A stretch of DNA of 20,017 bases from an uncultured Phascolarctobacterium sp. (GTDB lineage: Bacteria; Bacillota; Negativicutes; Acidaminococcales; Acidaminococcaceae). The DNA lies in contig NZ_CAADXO010000052.1 of assembly GCF_900753045.1 (NCBI RefSeq), forward strand, positions 1-20,017. Direction: 5' to 3'. Numbering within the stretch: the stretch's first letter is position 1; every line of letters begins with the position of its first letter. Made by a program: the position numbers and the translations under genes. Of the stretch, positions 1 to 6,051 are shown in pieces. The notes below the pieces were generated by a model. The model was not told the DNA's origin. It saw only the letters and a list, made by a program, of their open reading frames with translations, and made no database searches.

Positions 1-333
1 ACGCTCTTCGGTCAGCTGCGGCAGGTTCAGACGAATGCAGATACCGTCGCTATTCGGGTTCAGACCGAGGTCGGATTTCATAATTGCTTTTTCGATATCC
101 TTCAGAATGTTTTTCTCCCAAGGTTGAATAACAATCATACGCGGTTCCGGTACGGTTACGCTTGCCACCTGAGTTACAGGTGTCGGGGAACCGTAGTAAT
201 CAACCATAACCTTCTCCAGCAGAGAGGGAGTTGCACGACCAGCACGCAGGCTTGCCAGATCCACACGCAGAGCAGCAACGGATTTTTCCATCTTGCTCTC
301 GATACCGCTGATAATTTCATTAACTGTTGCCAT
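1..333 (-). CDS. frr: Ribosome recycling factor, N-terminal part (3' end outside window)
   Basis: Ribosome recycling factor works with EF-G in the cytoplasm to split the post-termination ribosome. About 111 residues are visible, starting MATVNEIISGIESKMEKSV and continuing through the family's typical stretches LRAGRATPSLL, VDYYG and IQPWEK. The family is about 185 residues long, so roughly the C-terminal 40% lies beyond position 1. The ATG at 333-331 has a good GGAGG site just upstream, inside the end of pyrH. The pyrH stop TAA shares its last A with this ATG (TAATG), so the two genes are very likely translationally coupled. The order pyrH-frr is conserved across bacteria. Identification is by recognition of family sequence and context. 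Confidence 0.96.
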   Translation of the reverse strand, partial: MATVNEIISGIESKMEKSVAALRVDLASLRAGRATPSLLEKVMVDYYGSPTPVTQVASVTVPEPRMIVIQPWEKNILKDIEKAIMKSDLGLNPNSDGICIRLNLPQLTEER

Positions 334-1061
334 TATTCCTTACCTCCTACCAGGGTACCAATTTTTTCGCCTGCAGCAGCACGCAGAATGTTACCCGGTT
401 CATCAATATTAAATACTACAATAGGAATGTTGTTATCCATGCACAGGCTGATTGCAGTGGAATCCATTACGCTGAGATGACGTTTGATAACCTCGATATA
501 AGGCAGCTCATCAAATTTCTTCGCATCCGGATTAACTGCCGGATCGCTGTCATAAACACCATCTACGCCTTTTTTAGCCATCAGGATAGCATCTGCTTCG
601 ATTTCCGCAGCACGCAGAGCAGCGGTGGTATCAGTGGAGAAATAGGGGTTACCGGTACCTGCGGCAAAAATAACGACTCTTGCTTTTTCCATATGGCGGA
701 TAGCACGGCGACGAATGTAGGGTTCTGCAATCTGACGCATTTCAATAGCGGTCTGCACACGGGTCGGAACCTCTAAGTTTTCCAAAGCATCCTGCAACGC
801 CAAAGAGTTGATAACGGTTGCCAGCATTCCCATGTAGTCAGCAGTAGCACGGTCCATGCCTTTGTTGCTGCCGCTGAGTCCGCGCCAGAAGTTACCGCCG
901 CCGTTGACGATAGCAACCTCTACCCCTGTCTCAACTACAGCCTTGATTTGCTTGGCCAAGGCATATACTACTGTCGGATCAATGCCAAAGCCTTTTTCAC
1001 CGGCCAGGGCTTCACCACTAAGCTTTAAAACTACACGTTTGAATTTCTTAAGTTCTGTCAC
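333..1061 (-). CDS. pyrH: Uridylate kinase (UMP kinase)
   Basis: This enzyme phosphorylates UMP to UDP with ATP in pyrimidine nucleotide synthesis. It belongs to the amino acid kinase fold and acts as a cytosolic hexamer. The 242 residues match the usual family length. Visible motifs are the N-terminal LKLSGEAL (residues 12-19), the VNGGGNFWRG nucleotide-binding loop (52-61), GTGNPYFSTDTTAALRA (135-151) and KKGVDGVYDSDP (163-174). The start is GTG at 1061-1059, preceded by GGGAGG at a spacing of about 8 bases. It is the first gene of the segment and overlaps frr by one base. The common upstream partners rpsB-tsf are absent; a divergent transporter gene lies there instead. A TATAAT box about 50 bases upstream suggests the operon starts here. 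Confidence 0.97.
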   Translation of the reverse strand: MTELKKFKRVVLKLSGEALAGEKGFGIDPTVVYALAKQIKAVVETGVEVAIVNGGGNFWRGLSGSNKGMDRATADYMGMLATVINSLALQDALENLEVPTRVQTAIEMRQIAEPYIRRRAIRHMEKARVVIFAAGTGNPYFSTDTTAALRAAEIEADAILMAKKGVDGVYDSDPAVNPDAKKFDELPYIEVIKRHLSVMDSTAISLCMDNNIPIVVFNIDEPGNILRAAAGEKIGTLVGGKE

Positions 1062-1108
1062 GATAGCGACCTCCCATTTTTTTACTTATTCCTATACTCT
1101 ATTCAATA

Positions 1109-1114
1109 ATTATA
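1109..1114 (-). promoter_or_regulatory. Putative -10 box for pyrH-frr
   Basis: A perfect TATAAT lies on the minus strand, giving a leader of about 40 bases before the pyrH GTG. The -35 at 17-bp spacing (TAGAAT) is poor, so the call rests mainly on the -10 and on its position in a divergent intergenic region. Confidence 0.45.
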
Positions 1115-1235
1115 CCAAAAATACCTGCTTTATTCTACCAAAAATTTTATGAAGAATTAGCGAAAGGAAATCCCCAGCTAATCTGACCATAGATAAATTT
1201 TCTGTTCTGGCAATATCATTATAGCCAAACAGCGA

Positions 1236-1241
1236 TATAAT
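1236..1241 (+). promoter_or_regulatory. Putative -10 box for the ECF S-component gene
   Basis: TATAAT on the plus strand is followed by a GAGGGG ribosome binding site at about 1262-1267 and the ATG at 1277. A -35 at 17-bp spacing (ATATCA) matches only three of six positions. Upstream at about 1202-1229 there is an imperfect hairpin (CTGTT...GGC / GCC...AACAG). It would lie outside the transcript if this -10 is the one used. Confidence 0.35.
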
Positions 1242-1276
1242 AATCTTTATCATCTTATAAAGAGGGGAATGTTTAT

Positions 1277-1810
1277 ATGGAACATATAGAACGTAAAGCA
1301 CAAAAAAGTAATGCCACCCTGGCAATCTGCATCACCGCACTGTTTATGGCGCTCAATATTATGATGAGCTCCTTCGGTCTGCCGGTACCGGGCGGTCATT
1401 TATATCTCAATGATGTTATCATCTGCACGGCAGCAATTCTGCTGGACGATCCTAAAGCAGCCTTCATCGTTGGCGGTGTGGGTGCCTTCTTAGGCGATTT
1501 ATTCTTCTACCCGACACCGATGTTCGTTTCTCTGGTTACTCACGGCATTCAGGCGGTTGTCATCTGCCTGTTGGCACACCGCGGCGGCAAGGTAAGCTTC
1601 AAGGGCGCTGCGCTCGGCGTAATTCTTGGCGCTGTTATTATGGTTGTAGGCTATTCTCTGGGACGTGCTTTTATTTACAGCACACCGCATTACGCTTACA
1701 TCAAGCTGCCCTACCAGATTCTGCAGGCAGCTGTCGGCGCTGTCGGCGGCCTGATTCTTTGCTTCAAGGCCGGTCTGCTGGAACGCTTCGACAAAATGTT
1801 CCGCAAATAA
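1277..1810 (+). CDS. ECF transporter S component (substrate-binding membrane subunit)
   Basis: This is a 177-residue, very hydrophobic integral membrane protein resembling S components of energy-coupling factor vitamin transporters (the riboflavin/DUF1393-like group). Such subunits bind one vitamin or cofactor precursor and dock onto a shared EcfAA'T module. Hydrophobic segments are visible at about residues 14-34, 44-56, 61-77, 83-100, 110-130 and 147-166. The motif PVPGGHLYLNDVIICTAAILL (37-57) is characteristic of the group. The ATG is preceded by GAGGGG at good spacing. No EcfA or EcfT gene is nearby, as expected for a group II system with a shared module elsewhere. It is the only plus-strand gene and is divergent from pyrH. 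The substrate cannot be read from the sequence, and I saw no recognisable vitamin riboswitch in the leader. Confidence 0.85.
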   Translation: MEHIERKAQKSNATLAICITALFMALNIMMSSFGLPVPGGHLYLNDVIICTAAILLDDPKAAFIVGGVGAFLGDLFFYPTPMFVSLVTHGIQAVVICLLAHRGGKVSFKGAALGVILGAVIMVVGYSLGRAFIYSTPHYAYIKLPYQILQAAVGAVGGLILCFKAGLLERFDKMFRK

Positions 1811-1826
1811 TTTTTACCGCTAACAC

Positions 1827-1868
1827 AAAAGCTGTTGTACGCATGCAAACGTACAACAGCTTTTTTAT
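1827..1868 (+). terminator. Intrinsic terminator between convergent genes
   Basis: A perfect 15-bp stem (1827-1841 with 1850-1864) has an 8-base loop and is followed by T-rich sequence on the plus strand. It ends the ECF S-component gene. On the minus strand the stem is followed by only TTTTG, but it may also stop transcription from the convergent Rpn-family gene, since nothing else hairpin-like lies between 1865 and 1984. Confidence 0.9.
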
Positions 1869-1983
1869 TTTGTAAATTCCGGCACCCGGTATGCTTATAT
1901 CAGCAGTTTCTCCAAGTAACAGCCTTCAGATATATGCTTACCTTCCCAAAAGACTTGGCAGCATGCACAAGCGACTTTTTCAA

Positions 1984-2802
1984 TTATGCGCTCAGCTTAG
2001 AGGCCAGCTCGCGCACCTCTGCTTCCGACAGCTTGGAATGACGCACGGTAAACTCAATGCTCATACCATCAGCCAAGAGTCCCTTAGCAAATTCAATCTT
2101 ATTTTCTTTAGTAGTTGCTTCTGCTGCTTCTTTTGCTGCTTCCTTAGCTCTTTTTGCTGCAAATTTTTCAAATACATCGCCCATGTTCGTCAACCCCTTT
2201 TCCGTTTCCTTAAAATATCTTGCTTTTTCTGCCAACTCGGGATAATACATATCGTCAGGATTTTTGCAGGTGAAATCATGCATCAGCCTGCCTAACGGCG
2301 TTTCATCTTTAATTTTATTATTTACATAGATGATATGCGAGCCGTCAGCAAAAGCTTTATCGTTTTCTTCGATTATCCTGTTGATGTGATATAAAGGCAT
2401 ACCGCCCTTGAGTACATCATTTTGAGTGATAAAAACAACATAATTATCCGGCAGCTGCTTATAGGTCTTGCCCTTAGGCAAGCTCAGTGAATCAAGCAGA
2501 CTAAGATGATAGCGTGCTCTGCGTGCCGCTGCACCGCTGCTTTGGTTTTGTATTTCTACGTTAAAGAGCGTACCGTTTTCGTTTTGTGCCAAAATGTCCA
2601 GCTGCAGATCATGTCCGAGCAAATTCTTCAGCTTCTGCTGTGTCGTAGCCTTTATCACCTTTATCTTATCATTCTTTAGGATAATTCGCAACAGCAGTGC
2701 GGTACGCCCGATGTCATTATCAAAGACCTTGTTCATAAAAATATCATCCATCAGGGTTAGTTCGGCAATAGATTTTCTGGTATCTTCTTTCAGTGTTACC
2801 AT
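1984..2802 (-). CDS. Rpn family / PD-(D/E)XK nuclease family putative transposase
   Basis: The 272-residue protein matches the Rpn/PDDEXK_2 group, often annotated as a recombination-promoting nuclease or putative transposase. Visible are the N-terminal LMDDIFMNKVFDND segment (17-30), a nuclease core with Asp69 (LQLDIL) and Glu83-x-Gln85 (FNVEIQNQ), and the family's RRARYHLSLLDS (residues 94-105). The C-terminal third is charged and probably helical, with an alanine/lysine/glutamate-rich coiled-coil-like stretch at about 212-237. The ATG at 2802 has AAAGGAG at 8-base spacing. There are no terminal repeats or a second transposase gene, so this is a solitary gene rather than an obvious insertion sequence. 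E. coli Rpn proteins are DNA endonucleases that stimulate RecA-independent recombination. Activity here is inferred from the conserved catalytic residues. Confidence 0.88.
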   Translation of the reverse strand: MVTLKEDTRKSIAELTLMDDIFMNKVFDNDIGRTALLLRIILKNDKIKVIKATTQQKLKNLLGHDLQLDILAQNENGTLFNVEIQNQSSGAAARRARYHLSLLDSLSLPKGKTYKQLPDNYVVFITQNDVLKGGMPLYHINRIIEENDKAFADGSHIIYVNNKIKDETPLGRLMHDFTCKNPDDMYYPELAEKARYFKETEKGLTNMGDVFEKFAAKRAKEAAKEAAEATTKENKIEFAKGLLADGMSIEFTVRHSKLSEAEVRELASKLSA

Positions 2803-2823
2803 TCCTTCAACTCCTTTCTTGGT

Positions 2824-2866
2824 AAAAAACGCCTTATGTACTACTTCAAATAATACATAAGGCGTT
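2824..2866 (-). terminator. Intrinsic terminator inside the leader of the Rpn-family gene
   Basis: On the minus strand a perfect 13-bp stem (2866-2854 with 2840-2828) encloses a 13-base loop. Six Ts (2829-2824) end the stem and follow it. It lies downstream of a strong promoter and only about 22 bases before the Rpn ATG, so it should stop most transcripts before the gene. On the plus strand there is no T tract, so it is specific to the minus strand. Confidence 0.85.
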
Positions 2867-2913
2867 CGTAACGCTGCAGTGGCCTACTCCGGGTAGGCGT
2901 GCAAAAATCTTAC
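2828..2913 (-). ncRNA. Candidate attenuator leader or small RNA upstream of the Rpn-family gene
   Basis: From the predicted start near 2913 to the terminator, a transcript of about 88 bases would contain three stems. The first is GCCTAC/GTAGGC (2898-2893 with 2887-2882). The second is GCGTT/AACGC (2874-2870 with 2866-2862, three-base loop). The third is the terminator. The second stem uses the same AACGC bases (2866-2862) that begin the terminator stem, so the two cannot form together. That geometry fits an antiterminator/terminator switch. Alternatively the element is an independent small RNA. It matches no riboswitch class I recognise, and its function is not known to me. Confidence 0.5.
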
Positions 2914-2919
2914 GGATTT

Positions 2920-2948
2920 ATATTATCAGATAATTGTGATAATGTCAA
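2920..2948 (-). promoter_or_regulatory. Strong sigma-A-type promoter upstream of the Rpn leader
   Basis: Perfect -35 TTGACA (2948-2943), 17-base spacer and -10 TAATAT (2925-2920), with TG at the extended -10 position. Predicted start near 2913. It is the best-matching promoter in the window and lies between the nucleoside kinase terminator and the Rpn gene. Confidence 0.8.
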
Positions 2949-2980
2949 GAAGAGTGTGAAAATTCTTACTATTGTGGTTA

Positions 2981-3019
2981 AAAATAAGGCGTCCTGCCCT
3001 ACTTTTGGCAGAACGCCTT
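2981..3019 (-). terminator. Intrinsic terminator of the mutS2-aminotransferase-kinase operon
   Basis: A 13-bp stem with one mismatch (2986-2998 with 3007-3019) is followed on the minus strand by ATTTTT. It lies about 100 bases after the kinase stop. The stretch in between (about 3020-3122) is AT-rich with two short inverted repeats (AGTATA/TATACT and CAATTC/GAATTG) and no convincing gene. Confidence 0.85.
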
Positions 3020-3122
3020 GGAAGCTAAGAATAAGTAAAAACTTTAATATTATTTTTTCAATTCAAGCACTTTTCTTATCGAATTGAGTATAGCATAAAT
3101 TATACTTAATGCATTCTTTCAA

Positions 3123-4784
3123 TCATAGTGCATCCTTGAACACACTGCCGCCGATAAATTCACGCAGGATAGAGTTATTAGGAATAACATTATCCTCCAA
3201 CGGCTTAACGTAGCTTAAAATGTTCAGCAGACGGCGCGCAGTAGTGTAGGCCATGCCCGCAGACTGCGGTACAGCACGCAGCAGCGGCTCCGCATATTTT
3301 TTCAGCACAGCAAATTCATAAATCAGCGTGGTGTTGAAAATAATATCAGCACTGCTCTGGTACGGGAAGATGTATTTTTCTTCACCGTCACGCACGTCGG
3401 CCCAAGTCCTCAGCGTAGTTTCCGCATCATGCGAACGGAACTGGCTGTCGCGCACCATACGGCGCAGCAGACGCATATCGGTAGTACGGATGCGATTGTA
3501 CTCATCAAAGGACATCGGCGTCAGCGCACTGACGTAAATTTTGATTTTATGTTCCGCCGGTACGGACGGTGTCAGCTTCTCATTCAGGCCATGAATGCCT
3601 TCTATAACCAACACGGAATTTTCCTGCAGCTGCAGCTCGTTGCCGCGATATTCCCGGCAGCCGGTGCGGAAATTGTACTTGGGCATTTTTACCTTTTCAC
3701 CTGCCAGCAGACGCTGCAGATGCTCGTTGAACAGCTCCAGGTCAATAGCCTCCAGACATTCAAAGTCATAGCTTCCGTCAGCCTTACGCGGCGAATCGAC
3801 ACGGTTTTTATAATAGTCATCCATGGAAATGGCAATCGGACGCAGACCGTTAACTGCCATCTGAATGCTCAGACGCTGTGCCGTAGAGGTCTTGCCGGAG
3901 GAGGACGGACCTGCAATCAGCACCAGCTTCAGCTCATGGTGACTTGCCAGGATATCGGCAATATTAGCCAGCTTCTTTTCATGCAGCGCTTCCGCTACCT
4001 GAATAATCTTTTCGGCATAGCCTAAATCAATAATTTTATTGAGCTTGCCCACAGTATTGCAATGAATCATGGCTGACCATTCTTCTGCTTCCTGATAGGC
4101 ATCGTTAAGGCGCGGCTGGTCTACAAAGGGAGGCAGCACCTGCCAATTGCCGTCGTCAGGATAATTGATAATCACGCCGTCAGCATACGGCAGCAGCTCA
4201 AAGTGCGGCACGTAGCCGGCATCCGGGCACATGGGGCCGAAGAGATAACCGGGAACGCCCTCCAGAATGTTAATCGTCAGCACGGTGTCATCCGGCACCT
4301 GAGCCAACAGCGCCAGGTTATCATCGCTGCAGATGGCGCAGGCCATATCGATAGCCTCGGATTTAGGCAGACGTAGCAGCTTAATAGGCTCTTTGCGTTC
4401 TGCCATTTTGTGCATATATTCTTCAATGCTGCGGATATCTTCAGCGGTGAGCTTACGCTCGCTGTTATCCTTGCAGTAAAGCGCGCTTCCCAGGGAGTTG
4501 CGCACCTCCAGATGTACATCGGGATAAAGCTTTTTGGTTGCCGCAATCAGCATAAACAGCAGCGTGCGCACATAAACACGCATGCCTACGGAATTGTTGA
4601 CTTCCACGAAATCAACAGTGCCGTCGGCAGTAAGCGGACGCTGCAGGTCACATTCCTCACCGTTATAAAGTCCCATAACGATGGGAGAAGCATATTTATC
4701 GCTCAATCTTTGAGCTAAAGGCAGCAGTGTGCTGCCCTCCTCTACTTCGATAATTTGTCCATTGGACAACTGCAGCTTAAGCAT
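3123..4784 (-). CDS. Nucleoside (uridine-type) kinase with N-terminal TGS / ThrRS-like domain
   Basis: The C-terminal half is a P-loop kinase of the uridine kinase/phosphoribulokinase family, expected to phosphorylate a nucleoside such as uridine using a nucleoside triphosphate. From ATG 4784 (553 residues) a TGS-like domain covers about 1-62. It is followed by a region resembling the second additional domain of threonyl-tRNA synthetase (about 65-210), then the kinase with Walker A GPSSSGKTS (292-300) and MDDYY (321-325). This three-part layout is a known family, often annotated as nucleoside kinase. A TTG at 4796 (12 bases further upstream) is also possible, but it would overlap the aminotransferase stop by 11 bases; the ATG begins 1 base after that TAA. 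Neither start has a clear ribosome binding site, which points to translational coupling. In the ThrRS-like part, RNSLGSALYC lacks the His I would expect before Ser. Confidence 0.88.
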   Translation of the reverse strand: MLKLQLSNGQIIEVEEGSTLLPLAQRLSDKYASPIVMGLYNGEECDLQRPLTADGTVDFVEVNNSVGMRVYVRTLLFMLIAATKKLYPDVHLEVRNSLGSALYCKDNSERKLTAEDIRSIEEYMHKMAERKEPIKLLRLPKSEAIDMACAICSDDNLALLAQVPDDTVLTINILEGVPGYLFGPMCPDAGYVPHFELLPYADGVIINYPDDGNWQVLPPFVDQPRLNDAYQEAEEWSAMIHCNTVGKLNKIIDLGYAEKIIQVAEALHEKKLANIADILASHHELKLVLIAGPSSSGKTSTAQRLSIQMAVNGLRPIAISMDDYYKNRVDSPRKADGSYDFECLEAIDLELFNEHLQRLLAGEKVKMPKYNFRTGCREYRGNELQLQENSVLVIEGIHGLNEKLTPSVPAEHKIKIYVSALTPMSFDEYNRIRTTDMRLLRRMVRDSQFRSHDAETTLRTWADVRDGEEKYIFPYQSSADIIFNTTLIYEFAVLKKYAEPLLRAVPQSAGMAYTTARRLLNILSYVKPLEDNVIPNNSILREFIGGSVFKDAL

Positions 4785-4785
4785 T

Positions 4786-6030
4786 TTATTCGCCAACGGC
4801 TCGCATTGCAGCGTTGACCTTGGCAGCCATGCCTTTGATTTTCTTCAGCGGTACGGCGCAGACAGCGATACGCACGCCTGCAGCCAGAGGAACTGCAAAA
4901 ATGTTGTCCTCATGCAGCTTTTCGCAGATTGCATCCGGGTTTTTAGCGGGGATAGACAGGAAGAAGCCTGCTACATACGGCAGCATCGGCAGACCGCATT
5001 CTTCTGCTTCCTTGGTGAACAGATCGGCACGTGCTTTAATCATCTGATAATAGTAATCACGCTCGGCGCAAACCTTCGCCAGCAGCTCGGGATCGCTGTA
5101 AATGGTTGCCAGAGTGCGCATAGCCGGACGGTTGATGTTGGACCAGGTTGCACGGCTGGTGTATTGGTTGATAGCAGCGAACTCGTCGATAACGCTCTTG
5201 TCAGAGGATACGCCGATCATAGCGCCGGTACGCTGACCGTACATAGTGAAGCCTTTGGACATGCTGTAGCCGACAATGCAGAGAATGTTGGCAGGCAGAC
5301 CGGAGAGCTTTTTAAAGATTTTGCGTACTTCTTCTTTTTCGCCAGCATAATCAATGTATGCAACGTCCAGGAAGAAAACGATGTTTTTGCCCGGTACGGC
5401 AGCTTCCTTCAGAATTGCCAGCACGCCGTCCATATCCTCGCCGCTCAGGCTGTAGCCGGTAGGATTGTGCGCCGGAGTGTTCAGCAGATACAGCAGGTTA
5501 TCCTGCTTAGCGAGCAGCTCGTCAACCTTTTCCTTCAAAGCAGGCAGGTTGAACTTGTTGTTTTCATCCAACATTTTATAGGTGGTGAAATTGCGGCCCA
5601 TATCCTGGCACAGCACCTTGTAAGCGCCCCAGTACCAGTCAGAGCAGAGCACGGTATCACCGTTGTCGGTGTAGTTCCAGATAGCATGGTGGATAGCACC
5701 GGTACCGCCTGCGGTTGCAACTGCAGCAATGTAGCCTTCCGGACGGGAGTTGCCGAAAGCGGCAGTCAGTACGCAGTCCAGATATTCAGGCAGACCGCTG
5801 ATAGGTGCGTAAGCAATCATTTCGTTAGTGGAAAGACCGCGGAAAACCTCCTCTACGGTCGGCAGGCAGACGAGCTTTTCATCCTCGTCCAGAATAGCGC
5901 CGATAGTAGCGTTGGTAACGGCATCCTTGCCGTATTTGGCAGCAGCTGCCACTGCAGCAGCGTTAGCACCGAAAATTTTATCTTGGGCAGATTTACCCTT
6001 AGCGTGTTTTGCAGCAATACTCATAGTCAT
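4786..6030 (-). CDS. Aminotransferase class I/II, aspartate/aromatic aminotransferase-like
   Basis: A cytosolic PLP enzyme that transfers amino groups between an amino acid and a 2-oxoacid. The 414 residues align almost number-for-number with classical aspartate aminotransferase. Visible are NPTG (189-192, cofactor Asn), Asp222 and Tyr225 in LDVAY, the PLP lysine Lys259 in SMSKG, Arg267, and substrate-carboxylate Arg387 in GVRIA. Arg293 in SRATWSN lies where Arg292 of AspAT binds the side-chain carboxylate, which favours a dicarboxylic or aromatic substrate. The usual PPAHG after that motif is replaced by INRPA. ATG 6030 has GAAAGGAG upstream, though ATG 6024 is also possible. It sits between mutS2 (21-base gap) and the kinase and is probably co-transcribed with both. 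The physiological substrate is not determinable here. Confidence 0.87.
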   Translation of the reverse strand: MTMSIAAKHAKGKSAQDKIFGANAAAVAAAAKYGKDAVTNATIGAILDEDEKLVCLPTVEEVFRGLSTNEMIAYAPISGLPEYLDCVLTAAFGNSRPEGYIAAVATAGGTGAIHHAIWNYTDNGDTVLCSDWYWGAYKVLCQDMGRNFTTYKMLDENNKFNLPALKEKVDELLAKQDNLLYLLNTPAHNPTGYSLSGEDMDGVLAILKEAAVPGKNIVFFLDVAYIDYAGEKEEVRKIFKKLSGLPANILCIVGYSMSKGFTMYGQRTGAMIGVSSDKSVIDEFAAINQYTSRATWSNINRPAMRTLATIYSDPELLAKVCAERDYYYQMIKARADLFTKEAEECGLPMLPYVAGFFLSIPAKNPDAICEKLHEDNIFAVPLAAGVRIAVCAVPLKKIKGMAAKVNAAMRAVGE

Positions 6031-6051
6031 AGTTAACTACTCCTTTCAAAA

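Noticed and set aside
1142..1276. Possible vitamin riboswitch before the ECF S component
   Set aside because: Two small hairpins exist, but no conserved core of FMN, TPP, cobalamin, preQ1 or THF riboswitches is recognisable, and the likely -10 lies downstream of them.
1984..2802. Rpn-family gene as part of a complete insertion sequence
   Set aside because: No terminal inverted repeats or target duplications bracket the gene; the flanking hairpins are transcription terminators with different sequences.
4729..6036. Long plus-strand open frame of 435 codons opposite the aminotransferase
   Set aside because: It is an antisense shadow: the composition is Cys/Ser/Val-rich without family motifs, there is no ribosome binding site, and the minus strand encodes a complete enzyme.
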